DNA of 45,241 nt. It comes from Chthoniobacterales bacterium (GTDB lineage: Bacteria > Verrucomicrobiota > Verrucomicrobiia > Chthoniobacterales > UBA6821). Made by a program: the position numbers and the translations under genes. Positions 24,932 to 33,535 of the stretch are shown one piece after another (positions within the stretch are counted from its first letter, which is position 1; each line of letters opens with the position of its first letter). The notes under the pieces were generated by a model. That model was given only the letters and a program-made list of their open reading frames with translations, did not search any database and was not told the DNA's origin. Location of the stretch: assembly GCA_026461395.1 (NCBI GenBank), contig JAPJNA010000053.1, forward strand, positions 1 through 45,241, in the 5' to 3' direction.

Positions 24932-26251
24932 CTACCTCTGCCAGCCTTCAATTTTGTAAACTTTTCCGAGGAGCTTTCGCTCCGTGGCACCCGAGTCGGG
25001 TTCGAACCAGACCTCAAACCGTGCGGCGTAAGGTTTCCCCCAGTCCCCCTCATAGATCGTGAAGTCGGTGTTGGAGAGGAAGAGTTCGTTGGGATCTGAC
25101 GACCATCCGACCCATTCGTTGCTTCGCTCCTTGAGTCTGGAATCTGAGAGAGGCGTCCCTTTGGTCACCTCAAAGGCCTTGAGGTAGATTCTTCCGGGTT
25201 CACCGGGGTTCACGCGGATCAGGGATTCGTAGATGCCCGGTTGCATGCCGTTACGAAGATCGAGTGACGGGGAACCCCGCGTGATGGCTCCGGGAGGCAG
25301 AATGGATCTCATGGTCTTTTCACTGGGATCGGCCGCCAGCGGGGCGATTTCCTTCTCGAGAAAAGCAAGGGAGGCTTTGGTGAGACGACGCTCTTTCCCG
25401 GCCGACTCTTCAAAGACCTCGATGGCCAAGGGCGCTGTCGATATAATGGTGTGGCTATTGTCGGTTCCGTTCCCCGAGGAGACGAGGGCCAAAGCGCTCT
25501 CCCCCTCCTTCAGGAGGGTGGTGTTTTTGTCACCTCTCCACCAGGGTTGCTTGTCGAGGCCGAGGGTCAGGCGTGTCTGGAAGTAGGGGATCCCCGATTT
25601 CTCAAACATGTCGATGTCATGCCGGGTGTAGTAGCCATGGAGTTCCCATCCCCAGTCGGGACCGACGGCCCAACGTCGGGTGGCGAAGCGTTTGCCATGT
25701 TCCTGGAAGACTCGCCAGCTGGGACTGGAGGCGAGATAGCGTTTCAGGAGATCCGGGTGATTGGTGGCCAGATCGATAAGCGACGGAAGTCGGGCCGTGA
25801 TGGTCGGGTCCTCGCTTGGCTGTTGAGAGAGGGATTCGAGGAGACTTTTTTGGAAGAGATCAATCGCGCTTCCCGGCTCATGGGGACGCTCGGAGAGAGG
25901 AAGCTCAACCTCGATGTTGGTCGGGATGGTCAGATTGCCCGCGAAGTCGTCCTTATCCGCGAACATAAGGATGAATGAGCCGACGATCGCTAGGGCCAGG
26001 CCGACCGGGATCGTCAGGAAATGAAGGATCCCCCGTAGCCACTGTTTTTTGAACAGGTTCCACAGTGTGCTTCCAAGGAGGCCGAGGAGGCCGAGCAGGA
26101 AGAGAACGGCAAATGCGTTCGTGATCAAAGAAAGGCGCCTTGGTTCAAAGAATGCGCAGGTGAGGCCCAACGAGAGCGACAGCAGCGGCATCACCGGAGC
26201 CAGCCACCAACTGCGGAGATAGAGGGAGTAGTAATGGCGCAGGGCTTTCAT
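24932..26251 (-). CDS. Membrane-anchored protein with large extracytoplasmic domain, unknown
   Basis: 439 residues. Three hydrophobic helices near the N-terminus ('WWLAPVMPLLSLSLGLTCAFF', 'LITNAFAVLFLLGLLGLLGSTL', 'FLTIPVGLALAIVGSFILMFA') are followed by about 320 residues of soluble sequence. It ends with segments of beta character such as 'DFTIYEGDWGKPYAARFEVWFEP'. It may be an envelope protein with a beta-rich C-terminal domain; no known family is recognised. ATG at 26251 was chosen; an ATG at 26302 would add 17 residues. Confidence 0.6.
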   Translation of the reverse strand: MKALRHYYSLYLRSWWLAPVMPLLSLSLGLTCAFFEPRRLSLITNAFAVLFLLGLLGLLGSTLWNLFKKQWLRGILHFLTIPVGLALAIVGSFILMFADKDDFAGNLTIPTNIEVELPLSERPHEPGSAIDLFQKSLLESLSQQPSEDPTITARLPSLIDLATNHPDLLKRYLASSPSWRVFQEHGKRFATRRWAVGPDWGWELHGYYTRHDIDMFEKSGIPYFQTRLTLGLDKQPWWRGDKNTTLLKEGESALALVSSGNGTDNSHTIISTAPLAIEVFEESAGKERRLTKASLAFLEKEIAPLAADPSEKTMRSILPPGAITRGSPSLDLRNGMQPGIYESLIRVNPGEPGRIYLKAFEVTKGTPLSDSRLKERSNEWVGWSSDPNELFLSNTDFTIYEGDWGKPYAARFEVWFEPDSGATERKLLGKVYKIEGWQR

Positions 26252-26319
26252 CGGGCGATCAACGGACTTGTCAGCACGATGAGGAAGATATGCTACTAGC
26301 ACAAGGCGTCGATTTTTTA

Positions 26320-26358
26320 CCTAACAGCCTACAGCCTAAAAGGCTAACAGCCTTCGGG
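26320..26358 (-). repeat. 3'-flank repeat, copy 6, with terminator-like hairpin
   Basis: On the minus strand GAAGGCTGTTAGCCTTTTAG is followed by GCTGTAGGCTGTTAGG, about 15 nt after the stop of the DinG-like gene, in the sense direction. AAGGCT-GTT-AGCCTT (26340-26354) is a perfect hairpin followed by T residues, so this copy can act as an intrinsic terminator. Confidence 0.7.
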
Positions 26359-26373
26359 GTCTTACGATCCCGA

Positions 26374-28389
26374 TCACGCTATCTCCACCGGGCACTCTGG
26401 CAGAGCCTTGAGGAAGGCCTTGCCGTAGGGACGCGAAAGAATGCGGCTATCTAGGATCACGATGGATCCTCGATCCTTAGAGCTGCGAATGAGCCTGCCG
26501 ACTCCCTGACGTAATTTCAGGATCGCCTCGGGCAATGAATAGGTCTGAAAGGGATCACCTCCCGCGGACTCGATCTCCTCCAACTTCGCCTCGGTGAGGG
26601 GATGGTCGGGGGTCACAAACGGCAATCTAGTAATGATCACGCTGGAGAGAGCCTCGCCAGGCAGGTCAACACCCGTCCAGAAGCTATCAGTCCCGAACAG
26701 GACGCTCTCCCCGTCCTCGCGAAAGCTTTCCAGCATGCGCGAACGCGAGAGCCCTCCTCCCTGCACGATAAGATTCCACCCTTTCTTCTCGAAGAAATCT
26801 CCCATCCGGGCAGCGACCGACTGCAGAGTCCGGTGGCTTGTAAAGAGGACAAAGGCTCGCGCACAACTCTCCTGCGTGAAGTAGCTAATCCAATTGGCTA
26901 GCGATTCCTCGTACAAGGGATCCTTCGGCTCGGGCATCTTGCGTACGAGATGCAGCTTCATCTGCTTTGAGTAATCGAATGGGGAACCGAGTTGCAGCGA
27001 GGGCACCTCCAGAGCGCCGACACGGCCACGGAAATAATCGAGTTCCGAAGATCCGACGGAAAGCGTCGCGCTAGTCATGACCGCAGTACTCCCCTCGCGA
27101 AAAAGGAGTCGTCCCAAGAGCGGCGCAACAGCCACGGGGGCCGCATGCAGACTACACCAGGAGGAGGTCTTGCCATTCCGCTCCACCCAGTAGACATGGC
27201 CCGGTTCGCTCTGTGAGAGGAAATCGACGAGCCCCGCCCTGGATGTCCTGAGTCTCGAAGCGACTTCGGAAAGTTCCCCCTTGAGCCCCTCCTCCTCTGC
27301 CTTTCCGGCGGCGGTGCCAGCGGAATCCGCCAAACGCGCCAAACTTTCGGAGAGAGGGCTCCCAGACACGGCTTCAATAAGATCGGCTGATTGATCTCCG
27401 CGCACACGGCATTCTCTTCCCTGCCGGAAGGTGCAGGCTCCGGCGATCAAGTCAAAGAATCGATCGATTTCAGGAATGAGATCCGCAGCCGTGCTGATCC
27501 CCTCGTTGTATCTGGCCTGCTGGAGAAGTCCCTTCCGGGTCCTCGGGTTGTAGAGACGCTGAATCGACTGCCGGAGACCGTACTGTGAGAGGGAAAACCC
27601 GAGATGCCGTGAGGCCACCTGCTCGACGGTGTGGGCTTCGTCAAAGATCACAAAATCATCAGGAAAGAGATACCCGACCCCCTCGTCCTCAGGGTCTCCA
27701 AGGAGAGTGAAAAAGAGGGTGTGATTGAGCACGAGGACCTGCGCCGACTGCGCCCGGCGGCGTGCCGACTGATAGAAGCACCCGGAGTCACGGCCGCAGG
27801 TTTTAGGTGTGCAGAGATGCTGCTCACTGCAGACTTGTGCCCAGAGTTGCTGCGCAGGCTCGAAGGGAAGATCACTGAGCGAGCCATCAGAGGTTATCGC
27901 GGCCCACTCCCGGATGCGTTCCAGCTCCGGCTTCTCCTCAGTGGTAAAGAGATCGCTGCCATGGCGAAGGGCACGGGCAAGCCGGGTGGGGCAGACATAG
28001 TTCTGACGTCCCTTGAGCAGAACTGCCTCGAACTCTTCACCGATCAGGCCCCTCACCAGCGGGACATCCTTGTAAAGCAGCTGTTCCTGGAGGTTGATGG
28101 TATGGGTGCTGATCAGGGCCTTCCGGCCCGTTCTGATGGCATGAAGGACTGAGGGGATCAAGTAGGCGAGGGATTTCCCGACACCGGTTCCGGCCTCAAC
28201 CACAAAATGGGACCGATCTGCCAATGCCCCAGCCACCCCTTCTGCCATACGCTGCTGCTCGGGGCGCCATTCAAAACCCCGGATCGAGGCGAGCGAACCC
28301 TTCGGCCCGAAGAGTTCCGCAATTTCACGCGCAAAGCCTCCAGTCACAGGCGGAGCGCCGGGAGTAAGCTCTTCATTGATGGAAATCAT
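26374..28389 (-). CDS. DinG/YoaA-family DNA helicase
   Basis: 671 residues, superfamily 2 XPD-like 5'-3' helicase. It has Walker A 'EAGTGVGKSLAYLIP', 'ALISTHTINLQEQLL', four clustered cysteines of an Fe-S domain (C in 'NYVCPTRL', then 'VCSEQHLCTPKTCGRDSGCFY'), the DEAH box 'VIFDEAHTVEQ', 'TSATLSVG', 'LFTSHRTLQSVA', and 'FGTDSFWTGVDLPG', with 'GRLIRSSKDRG' near the end. The cysteine cluster supports the Fe-S type (DinG/YoaA). It probably resolves R-loops or damaged forks. It is the first gene after a divergent region with lptF/G. Confidence 0.9.
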   Translation of the reverse strand: MISINEELTPGAPPVTGGFAREIAELFGPKGSLASIRGFEWRPEQQRMAEGVAGALADRSHFVVEAGTGVGKSLAYLIPSVLHAIRTGRKALISTHTINLQEQLLYKDVPLVRGLIGEEFEAVLLKGRQNYVCPTRLARALRHGSDLFTTEEKPELERIREWAAITSDGSLSDLPFEPAQQLWAQVCSEQHLCTPKTCGRDSGCFYQSARRRAQSAQVLVLNHTLFFTLLGDPEDEGVGYLFPDDFVIFDEAHTVEQVASRHLGFSLSQYGLRQSIQRLYNPRTRKGLLQQARYNEGISTAADLIPEIDRFFDLIAGACTFRQGRECRVRGDQSADLIEAVSGSPLSESLARLADSAGTAAGKAEEEGLKGELSEVASRLRTSRAGLVDFLSQSEPGHVYWVERNGKTSSWCSLHAAPVAVAPLLGRLLFREGSTAVMTSATLSVGSSELDYFRGRVGALEVPSLQLGSPFDYSKQMKLHLVRKMPEPKDPLYEESLANWISYFTQESCARAFVLFTSHRTLQSVAARMGDFFEKKGWNLIVQGGGLSRSRMLESFREDGESVLFGTDSFWTGVDLPGEALSSVIITRLPFVTPDHPLTEAKLEEIESAGGDPFQTYSLPEAILKLRQGVGRLIRSSKDRGSIVILDSRILSRPYGKAFLKALPECPVEIA

Positions 28390-28496
28390 GGTGTCGGTCG
28401 TGATGGCAGGGTGTTTACGATTGCAGAATCCGACGCAAGGGACTCAGAATCGTTTTCTTTCCGGCCTCCTGCAACGGGTTTCTGCCGGTGACTGCC

Positions 28497-29624
28497 ATGA
28501 CGATCTTCGACCGCTACCTTCTCAACAAGTTTCTGATCCCGTTTTTTTACTGCGTTTCGGGATTCATCTCGGTCTGGCTGGTCTGGGATCTGAGTGTCAA
28601 CTTGCCGGATTTTCTTTCCGGACATGCCACCTTTGCCCTCGTAACGCGCTACTATCTTCTGCAGATCCCTAGCGTCATCGTCCTAAGCGTGCCCGTGGGA
28701 CTTCTCCTCGCCCTGCTCTACACACTAACCCAGATGTCCCGGCGTAACGAGATCATCTCCATGCTTTGCGCAGGCGTCAGCCTCTACAGGATTTTCGTCC
28801 CTCTCGTGATCGTGGGACTCGTCATGACGGCTCTTCTGGGCGCCCTCAACTACCGACTGGCTCCGCAGGCTGGATCCTCAAGCGAAGAGATTAAGAGCGA
28901 GATCAAGTCGGGGCAGAAGCCATTTAACGGCATCAACAATCATCTCTTCCGCAACCGCGAGGACCGCCGACTCTGGTATCTCACTGCTATGTTCACCAAG
29001 GCTAACCAAGCCTTGAATGTCGAGATCATCCAGCAGAACGAGTTGGGCATCGTGACGGAGAAATGGTATACTCCGCATGCCGCCTATGTACCTGAAACCG
29101 GAACGTGGTCACTCATAGATGCCAGGCATGTGATCGTCGATGAATCGGGAAACCAAGTCTCCTCAGAGTCCTCCCCACGCCTGGAGATCAAGGGCTGGCA
29201 TGAAACCCCCTGGAAAATCGCCAGCTCGAAGATGAACTCTGATTTCATGGGACTCCCGGAACTGACCGATTATCTGCGCTACAATGCTGAGTTTCCAGAG
29301 ACTCGCCTCGCGCCCTTCGTGACTCATTGGAACTACCGCTGGGCCCTTCCCTGGATCTGTTTTGTGGTGATCTTTATCGCGGGCCCGATGGGAGTGGTCA
29401 TCGGGCGTCGCGGGATTATGGGAGGGGTTACCGCGGCGATCGGACTCTTCGCCGCGCTGATTTTCTCAAGCAGCCTCTTCATTGCCCTTGGCAAGGGCGA
29501 TCGCATCCCGGGATGGGTAGCGGGATGGGGGCCGATCCTGATCTTTCTCTCCATAGGAATCCTCCTCTTCTGGATCAAGGCAACGGGCCGAGAGCTCCCA
29601 AAGTTGCGGTTGCCCGGCTTCTGA
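28497..29624 (+). CDS. LptF/LptG-family LPS export permease
   Basis: About 375 residues with the family plan: 'MTIFDRYLLNKFLIPFFYCVSGFISVWLVWDLSVNLPDFL' holds the first helix and is typical, two more helices follow to about residue 120, then a periplasmic beta-jellyroll region (about 125-285), and three helices at the end. LptF and LptG form the LptB2FG exporter that moves LPS out of the inner membrane. Only one of the pair is present here, and it is not possible to say which. ATG at 28497 was chosen; GTG at 28488 is in frame. The gene after it, at 29649, is on the same strand. Confidence 0.88.
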   Translation: MTIFDRYLLNKFLIPFFYCVSGFISVWLVWDLSVNLPDFLSGHATFALVTRYYLLQIPSVIVLSVPVGLLLALLYTLTQMSRRNEIISMLCAGVSLYRIFVPLVIVGLVMTALLGALNYRLAPQAGSSSEEIKSEIKSGQKPFNGINNHLFRNREDRRLWYLTAMFTKANQALNVEIIQQNELGIVTEKWYTPHAAYVPETGTWSLIDARHVIVDESGNQVSSESSPRLEIKGWHETPWKIASSKMNSDFMGLPELTDYLRYNAEFPETRLAPFVTHWNYRWALPWICFVVIFIAGPMGVVIGRRGIMGGVTAAIGLFAALIFSSSLFIALGKGDRIPGWVAGWGPILIFLSIGILLFWIKATGRELPKLRLPGF

Positions 29625-29648
29625 TCCTGACCTAAAATCGTTTAATTC

Positions 29649-30221
29649 ATGCAGCAGGACTGGAACATCAAGGCACGCTCTGAGGCATGCGACGCCACCG
29701 GACGACCCTTCGCCGAGGGAGATGTCTTCCATGCCGCCCTCTTTATTGAAGGCCAGGGATTCCGTCGTAGCGACCTTTGCGAAGAGGCATGGAAGGCTCG
29801 TTCGCTCGACCCAAGCGCCGAACCTCCCTTCTCAGCATGGCGCTCCAGATTCGAACCTCCTGCTCCTCCACCGCGGGAACCGTTGCCACGTGATGACGCC
29901 GAGGGGATGCTTCGGAGGCTTATCGAAAGCAATGATCCGGCCCATACCAACACCCGCTACCTGCTCGCCGTCATGCTGGAGCGTAAGCGGGTCCTTAAGC
30001 CGCAGCCCTCTCCCGATAAGACTACGCTGATCTATGAACGAACCGGAACCGGCGAGACCTTCATCATCACCGACCCGCATCTCTCTCTTTCTGACCTAGT
30101 CGCCGTCCAAGAGGAGGTCTCTGCACTCCTTTCTGGTCTTTCCACATCAGCAATGCCCACGATCCAGGAGCCACTAGCAGCCGAGTCGAAGACAGCGTCT
30201 TCTCCGGCTGAAGCAGCCTGA
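29649..30221 (+). CDS. Conserved-looking cytoplasmic protein, unknown
   Basis: 190 residues with no signal or membrane segment. The N-terminal part 'RSEACDATGRPFAEGDVFHAALFIEGQGFRRSDLCEEAW' is cysteine-containing and reads like a small domain that may bind metal. The middle 'AEGMLRRLIESNDPAHTNTRYLLAVMLERKRVL' is helical, and 'LIYERTGTGETFIITDP' follows. The last 30 residues are low-complexity. It is 24 nt after lptF/G and 15 nt before the Dus gene, so all three are probably one operon. Confidence 0.6.
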   Translation: MQQDWNIKARSEACDATGRPFAEGDVFHAALFIEGQGFRRSDLCEEAWKARSLDPSAEPPFSAWRSRFEPPAPPPREPLPRDDAEGMLRRLIESNDPAHTNTRYLLAVMLERKRVLKPQPSPDKTTLIYERTGTGETFIITDPHLSLSDLVAVQEEVSALLSGLSTSAMPTIQEPLAAESKTASSPAEAA

Positions 30222-30236
30222 ACACGTGCACAAGTT

Positions 30237-31217
30237 ATGGAGAAGGGCTCCCCTCCGCTCTTCCTAGCCCCCATGGCGGGGGTCACGAATTCCATCTTCC
30301 GTACCATCTGTAAGGAAAAGGGCGCCGATATCCTGACCACGGAGTTCGTCTCAGCGGACGGCATCATGCACCGAAATGCCCGAACGCGGGGCTATGTGGA
30401 GTTCACTCCTCTGGAGCGTCCCATGGGGGTGCAGCTGTTTGGAGGGGATCCAAAAAGGCTGGCGGAAGCAGCTCGACAGGTCATCGACTGGGTGAATCCG
30501 AACTTCATCGACATCAATTTCGGATGTCCCGCTACCAAGGTAGTCTGCCGCAACGGAGGCTCCTCTCTCTTGCGCGACTGTCCGTTATTGGAGAAGGTCG
30601 CCGATGCCGTCGTGCGAGCCTGCGCTCCACTGCCCGTCACTGCCAAGATCCGTATCGGCTGGGACGCCAACACCATCAACGCCGTGCAGACGGCTCAACT
30701 TCTGGAGGGGGCGGGAATCCAACGCGTCGCCGTCCATGGCCGGACGAAGGCTCAAGGATACTCGGGTGAAGCCGATTGGGAAGTGATAGCCTCTGTCGCC
30801 GCTTCTGTCTCAGTTCCAGTAATCGGCAATGGAGACATCTCTGATGGCGCAACGGCACTCCATCGCATGAAAACAGGGGTATCAGGACTGATGATCGGAC
30901 GGGCAGCAATGACCAATCCCTGGATTTTCACTGAGGTGAAAGCAGCGATCGACGAAATTCCTTACACGCCTCCATCCTTAGAGATGAGATGGGAGCTCGT
31001 GCGCCGGCATTGCTCCTCAGAAGTGGCATCCAAGGGAAACGAACGCTTCGCGATGCAGGGTATGCGCTCACGCCTCATGGCCTACACGCGGGGAATGCCT
31101 GCCGCCCGCCCGCTTCGCGCCAGTCTCTCGTTAGTTAGCTCCCTGATGGAACTCGACGACATCATTGAAAACCATCTTCTGGAAATTCCCGATGAGACAG
31201 CCCTCCTGATTTCTTAA
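30237..31217 (+). CDS. dusB: tRNA-dihydrouridine synthase
   Basis: 326 residues, an FMN-dependent TIM barrel that reduces uridine in tRNA D-loops. It has 'FLAPMAGVTNSIFRTICKEKGAD', 'QLFGGDP', the catalytic cysteine C97 in 'INFGCPATKVVCRNGGSSLL', 'TAKIRIGWD', 'VHGRTKAQGYSGEADW', 'VPVIGNGDI' and 'GLMIGRAAMTNPWIF'. The N-terminal motifs are closest to DusB; the sub-type is a judgement by eye. The family is often linked to a fis gene in proteobacteria, but no fis is present here. Confidence 0.92.
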   Translation: MEKGSPPLFLAPMAGVTNSIFRTICKEKGADILTTEFVSADGIMHRNARTRGYVEFTPLERPMGVQLFGGDPKRLAEAARQVIDWVNPNFIDINFGCPATKVVCRNGGSSLLRDCPLLEKVADAVVRACAPLPVTAKIRIGWDANTINAVQTAQLLEGAGIQRVAVHGRTKAQGYSGEADWEVIASVAASVSVPVIGNGDISDGATALHRMKTGVSGLMIGRAAMTNPWIFTEVKAAIDEIPYTPPSLEMRWELVRRHCSSEVASKGNERFAMQGMRSRLMAYTRGMPAARPLRASLSLVSSLMELDDIIENHLLEIPDETALLIS

Positions 31218-31261
31218 TCGGAATATCGCGTGCCGTAATCCAGGAAAAAATCCCAAAATCC

Positions 31262-32545
31262 CTAAACCGGCAGGAAAATCGTGAAGGTGGAGCCCTCGCC
31301 GGGGCGGCTATCCAGAGCCACACGCCCTCCATGTGCCTGAACCACATTTTTCACAATCGACAATCCCAGACCAGTGCCTCCCGTCTGACGGGCGCGGTCG
31401 CCTCCGACACGGTAAAAACGCTCGAAAATATGGTCCTGATCTTGGAAAGGAATGCCAGGTCCTTGATCGCGGAAACTGATGGCGACTTCGAACCCCTGCA
31501 GCAATGCGCTGATCACGATGTCGCCGCGATCACCTTCTTGGGGAACGCCATGGCGAAGCGCGTTGACCAAGAGATTTGAGAAGGCCTGTTCGATCCTGTA
31601 TTCATCAACCGGGACAGCTGGAAGTCCCGAGGGGAGTTCCAGTCTGACACGGGCGCCGCGTTCCTTCACTTCACTCTCCAACTGCTCAACAACATTCGAG
31701 AGGAGCACTCCCAAGTTCGTTGGAAGAGTCTCGAGGCTCCCTCCCTTTTCCTCCATGCGGCTGATCGTGAGAAGATCTTCGATCAAGTGGTTCAAACGGT
31801 CGGCGTGGCGGCGCATTACCGCGAGCGATTTACGCATCATCTCACGACTGAGCCCTCCCTCTTGAAGAGTCTCCAGATAGCCGTTGATGATCGACAGGGG
31901 GGTGCGAAACTCATGTGAAACATTTGCTACAAATTCCCTTCGGACGGACTCCAATTCACGAAGCCTTGTCACGTCATGCAGCACCATGAGGCATCCTCCC
32001 GGGGACTTCATGTTCGGCGTCTTGAGCGTGGCGGCCGTTACCACTAGATGGCATCGGTCGCTTCTTCCCGGAATACCGAGGGTCAACTCGCCTCGTTGCA
32101 CTTCACCTGTGGCTGCGGCACGTTGGGCAACCCCCTGGAGTTCATGGCCCATAAAGACTTCCGGCAGTAGGAGGCCCTTGACTTCGCCACGCAGATTGAA
32201 CATTGCAACGGCTGCTTTGTTCACCAGACGAATACGCAGATCCTCTCCCGTAATGACCACGCCCTCGGTCATACTTTCGAGAATGACAGCGATGCTGAAT
32301 TCCTCCTCAGCAAGAAGGCTCTTCTGGCGGGCAAGTGTTTCCGCGATGACCCGTAGCTCACCGGCAGGCTTCCTGAAGATCCCGGGCAATCCACTTAGAA
32401 TCACCGGCCTGAAATCGCCACTGGCTATCCTCCTAAGGATTTCCAACAGTTCCCCAGCCGGAAGCACGATGCCACAGATAAGCCACCAGAGACAGCAAGC
32501 AGCCAGAAACAGGCTGGCTCCCCAAACAACAACCCCATGCATCAT
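31262..32545 (-). CDS. PhoR-like sensor histidine kinase
   Basis: 427 residues. One N-terminal membrane segment (about 6-28) is followed by a linker and a PAS domain (about 80-195, 'ILESMTEGVVITGEDLRIRLVNKAA'). HisKA carries the phospho-accepting H211 in 'FVANVSHEFRTPLSIINGYLETL'. HATPase follows with N box 'QAFSNLLVNALRHG', 'FRDQGPGIPFQD' and 'GGTGLGLSIVKNV'. The lack of a periplasmic sensor and the cytoplasmic PAS are the PhoR plan. The gene starts inside the last codon of the response regulator (ATGA), so the two are one unit. The signal is not evident: no pst or phoU genes are near. Confidence 0.93.
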   Translation of the reverse strand: MMHGVVVWGASLFLAACCLWWLICGIVLPAGELLEILRRIASGDFRPVILSGLPGIFRKPAGELRVIAETLARQKSLLAEEEFSIAVILESMTEGVVITGEDLRIRLVNKAAVAMFNLRGEVKGLLLPEVFMGHELQGVAQRAAATGEVQRGELTLGIPGRSDRCHLVVTAATLKTPNMKSPGGCLMVLHDVTRLRELESVRREFVANVSHEFRTPLSIINGYLETLQEGGLSREMMRKSLAVMRRHADRLNHLIEDLLTISRMEEKGGSLETLPTNLGVLLSNVVEQLESEVKERGARVRLELPSGLPAVPVDEYRIEQAFSNLLVNALRHGVPQEGDRGDIVISALLQGFEVAISFRDQGPGIPFQDQDHIFERFYRVGGDRARQTGGTGLGLSIVKNVVQAHGGRVALDSRPGEGSTFTIFLPV

Positions 32546-33234
32546 ATCAACCGGGCGGGCACCATAAAACGGTAACCCTCACCCCGGATAGTCTCCAAAT
32601 AGGCAGAATGGAGGCCCAATTTTTCGCGAAGGCGGCGCATGTGCGTATCGACCGTCCGCGTGTCAACTGTGCTGCGGTATCCCCAGACCTCTTGGAGCAG
32701 TTCGTCACGGGATTGAATCGCTCCTCCCTTATCGATGAGCAGCGAGAGCAATCTGAATTCAGTCGAAGTCAGGTCGATCCGCTGCCCGTCAAGGATGACC
32801 CTTAGTGAGCTACGATCCAGAACGAAAGGACCAACAGCGGCAGCTTCTGAAACGACGGCTGGACGAGCCCTTTTCAGGAGGGCTTGAATCCTTAGTAGCA
32901 GCTCTCTTGGACTGAAAGGCTTGGGTAGATAATCATCGGCTCCTAGCTCAAGTCCCTTGATCCGGCTATCAGCCTCTCCCTTGGCACTAAGAATCAGCAG
33001 CGGAATATGTGCCGTGCGATCTTTAGTCTTCAATTTTTTGGCAACCTCGAATCCATTGAGCCGGGGAAGCATGATATCCAGAATAATAGCATCTGGACAT
33101 TCCTCGGACGCCAAAGCCAGCCCCTCCACTCCATCAGCAGCCACAATAACCCGTAGCTTGGCTTTTTTCAGATGATACCGGATTAGATCGGATACATCTT
33201 CTTCATCTTCAATCACAAGTATTGTCTCGGACAT
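32542..33234 (-). CDS. PhoB/OmpR-type response regulator
   Basis: 230 residues. The receiver domain has acidic pocket 'VIEDEED', phospho-acceptor D53 in 'IILDIMLP', 'LILSAKGE' and K105 in 'DYLPKPFSPREL'. The C-terminal winged helix is 'LTSTEFRLLSLLIDKGGAIQSRDELLQEVWGY' and 'VDTHMRRLREKLG' (read in part). It is most like PhoB, phosphate limitation being the usual role, but this is by similarity alone. A long upstream region (33235-33403) may form its RNA leader. Confidence 0.93.
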   Translation of the reverse strand: MSETILVIEDEEDVSDLIRYHLKKAKLRVIVAADGVEGLALASEECPDAIILDIMLPRLNGFEVAKKLKTKDRTAHIPLLILSAKGEADSRIKGLELGADDYLPKPFSPRELLLRIQALLKRARPAVVSEAAAVGPFVLDRSSLRVILDGQRIDLTSTEFRLLSLLIDKGGAIQSRDELLQEVWGYRSTVDTRTVDTHMRRLREKLGLHSAYLETIRGEGYRFMVPARLI

Positions 33235-33342
33235 GGTGTGGGTGGTCGTGAAATCCCGTGCTCTCCGTAGGAGCTACCCGAGTGGAGGCATGCTGGCAAG
33301 CGCCTCTTTGGGACGAGGCACGCGCAAAAATCTCATGAAGAC

Positions 33343-33403
33343 AAAAAAGCGGGCCGCCTGATTCGTCCCGGAAAAACCATGAAACCGGAACGAGGCGGCC
33401 CGC
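33343..33403 (-). terminator. Strong intrinsic terminator on the minus strand, upstream of the PhoB-like gene
   Basis: GCGGGCCGCCT (33349-33359) and AGGCGGCCCGC (33393-33403) form a perfect 11-bp GC-rich stem; inner segments TCGT-CCGG and CCGG-ACGA extend it with small bulges. On the minus strand a run of six T (complement of 33343-33348) follows. There is no minus-strand gene between it and pfkA, so it ends either a small RNA or a leader of the phoB-like transcript. The region 33235-33535 (301 bp) has no other gene that I can support; a second possible hairpin (GAGGC ... GCCTC) lies at 33294-33316. Confidence 0.75.
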
Positions 33404-33535
33404 CCCCAATGTTAACCTGTATATTCTGACATTCGCACCGAGCATCCGTTCAAAAAATTTATCGTTCCTTTGATTTTTTGGTTATTCTGCTATCCCTGCA
33501 CGGTTGCCACCCTAGGCGGCTTTCCTTTTGAGATC

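Noticed and set aside
32542-33234. Assigning the two-component pair firmly as phoBR
   Set aside because: No pst, phoU or phosphatase gene is adjacent and no Pho box can be checked, so the name is left as PhoB/PhoR-like.
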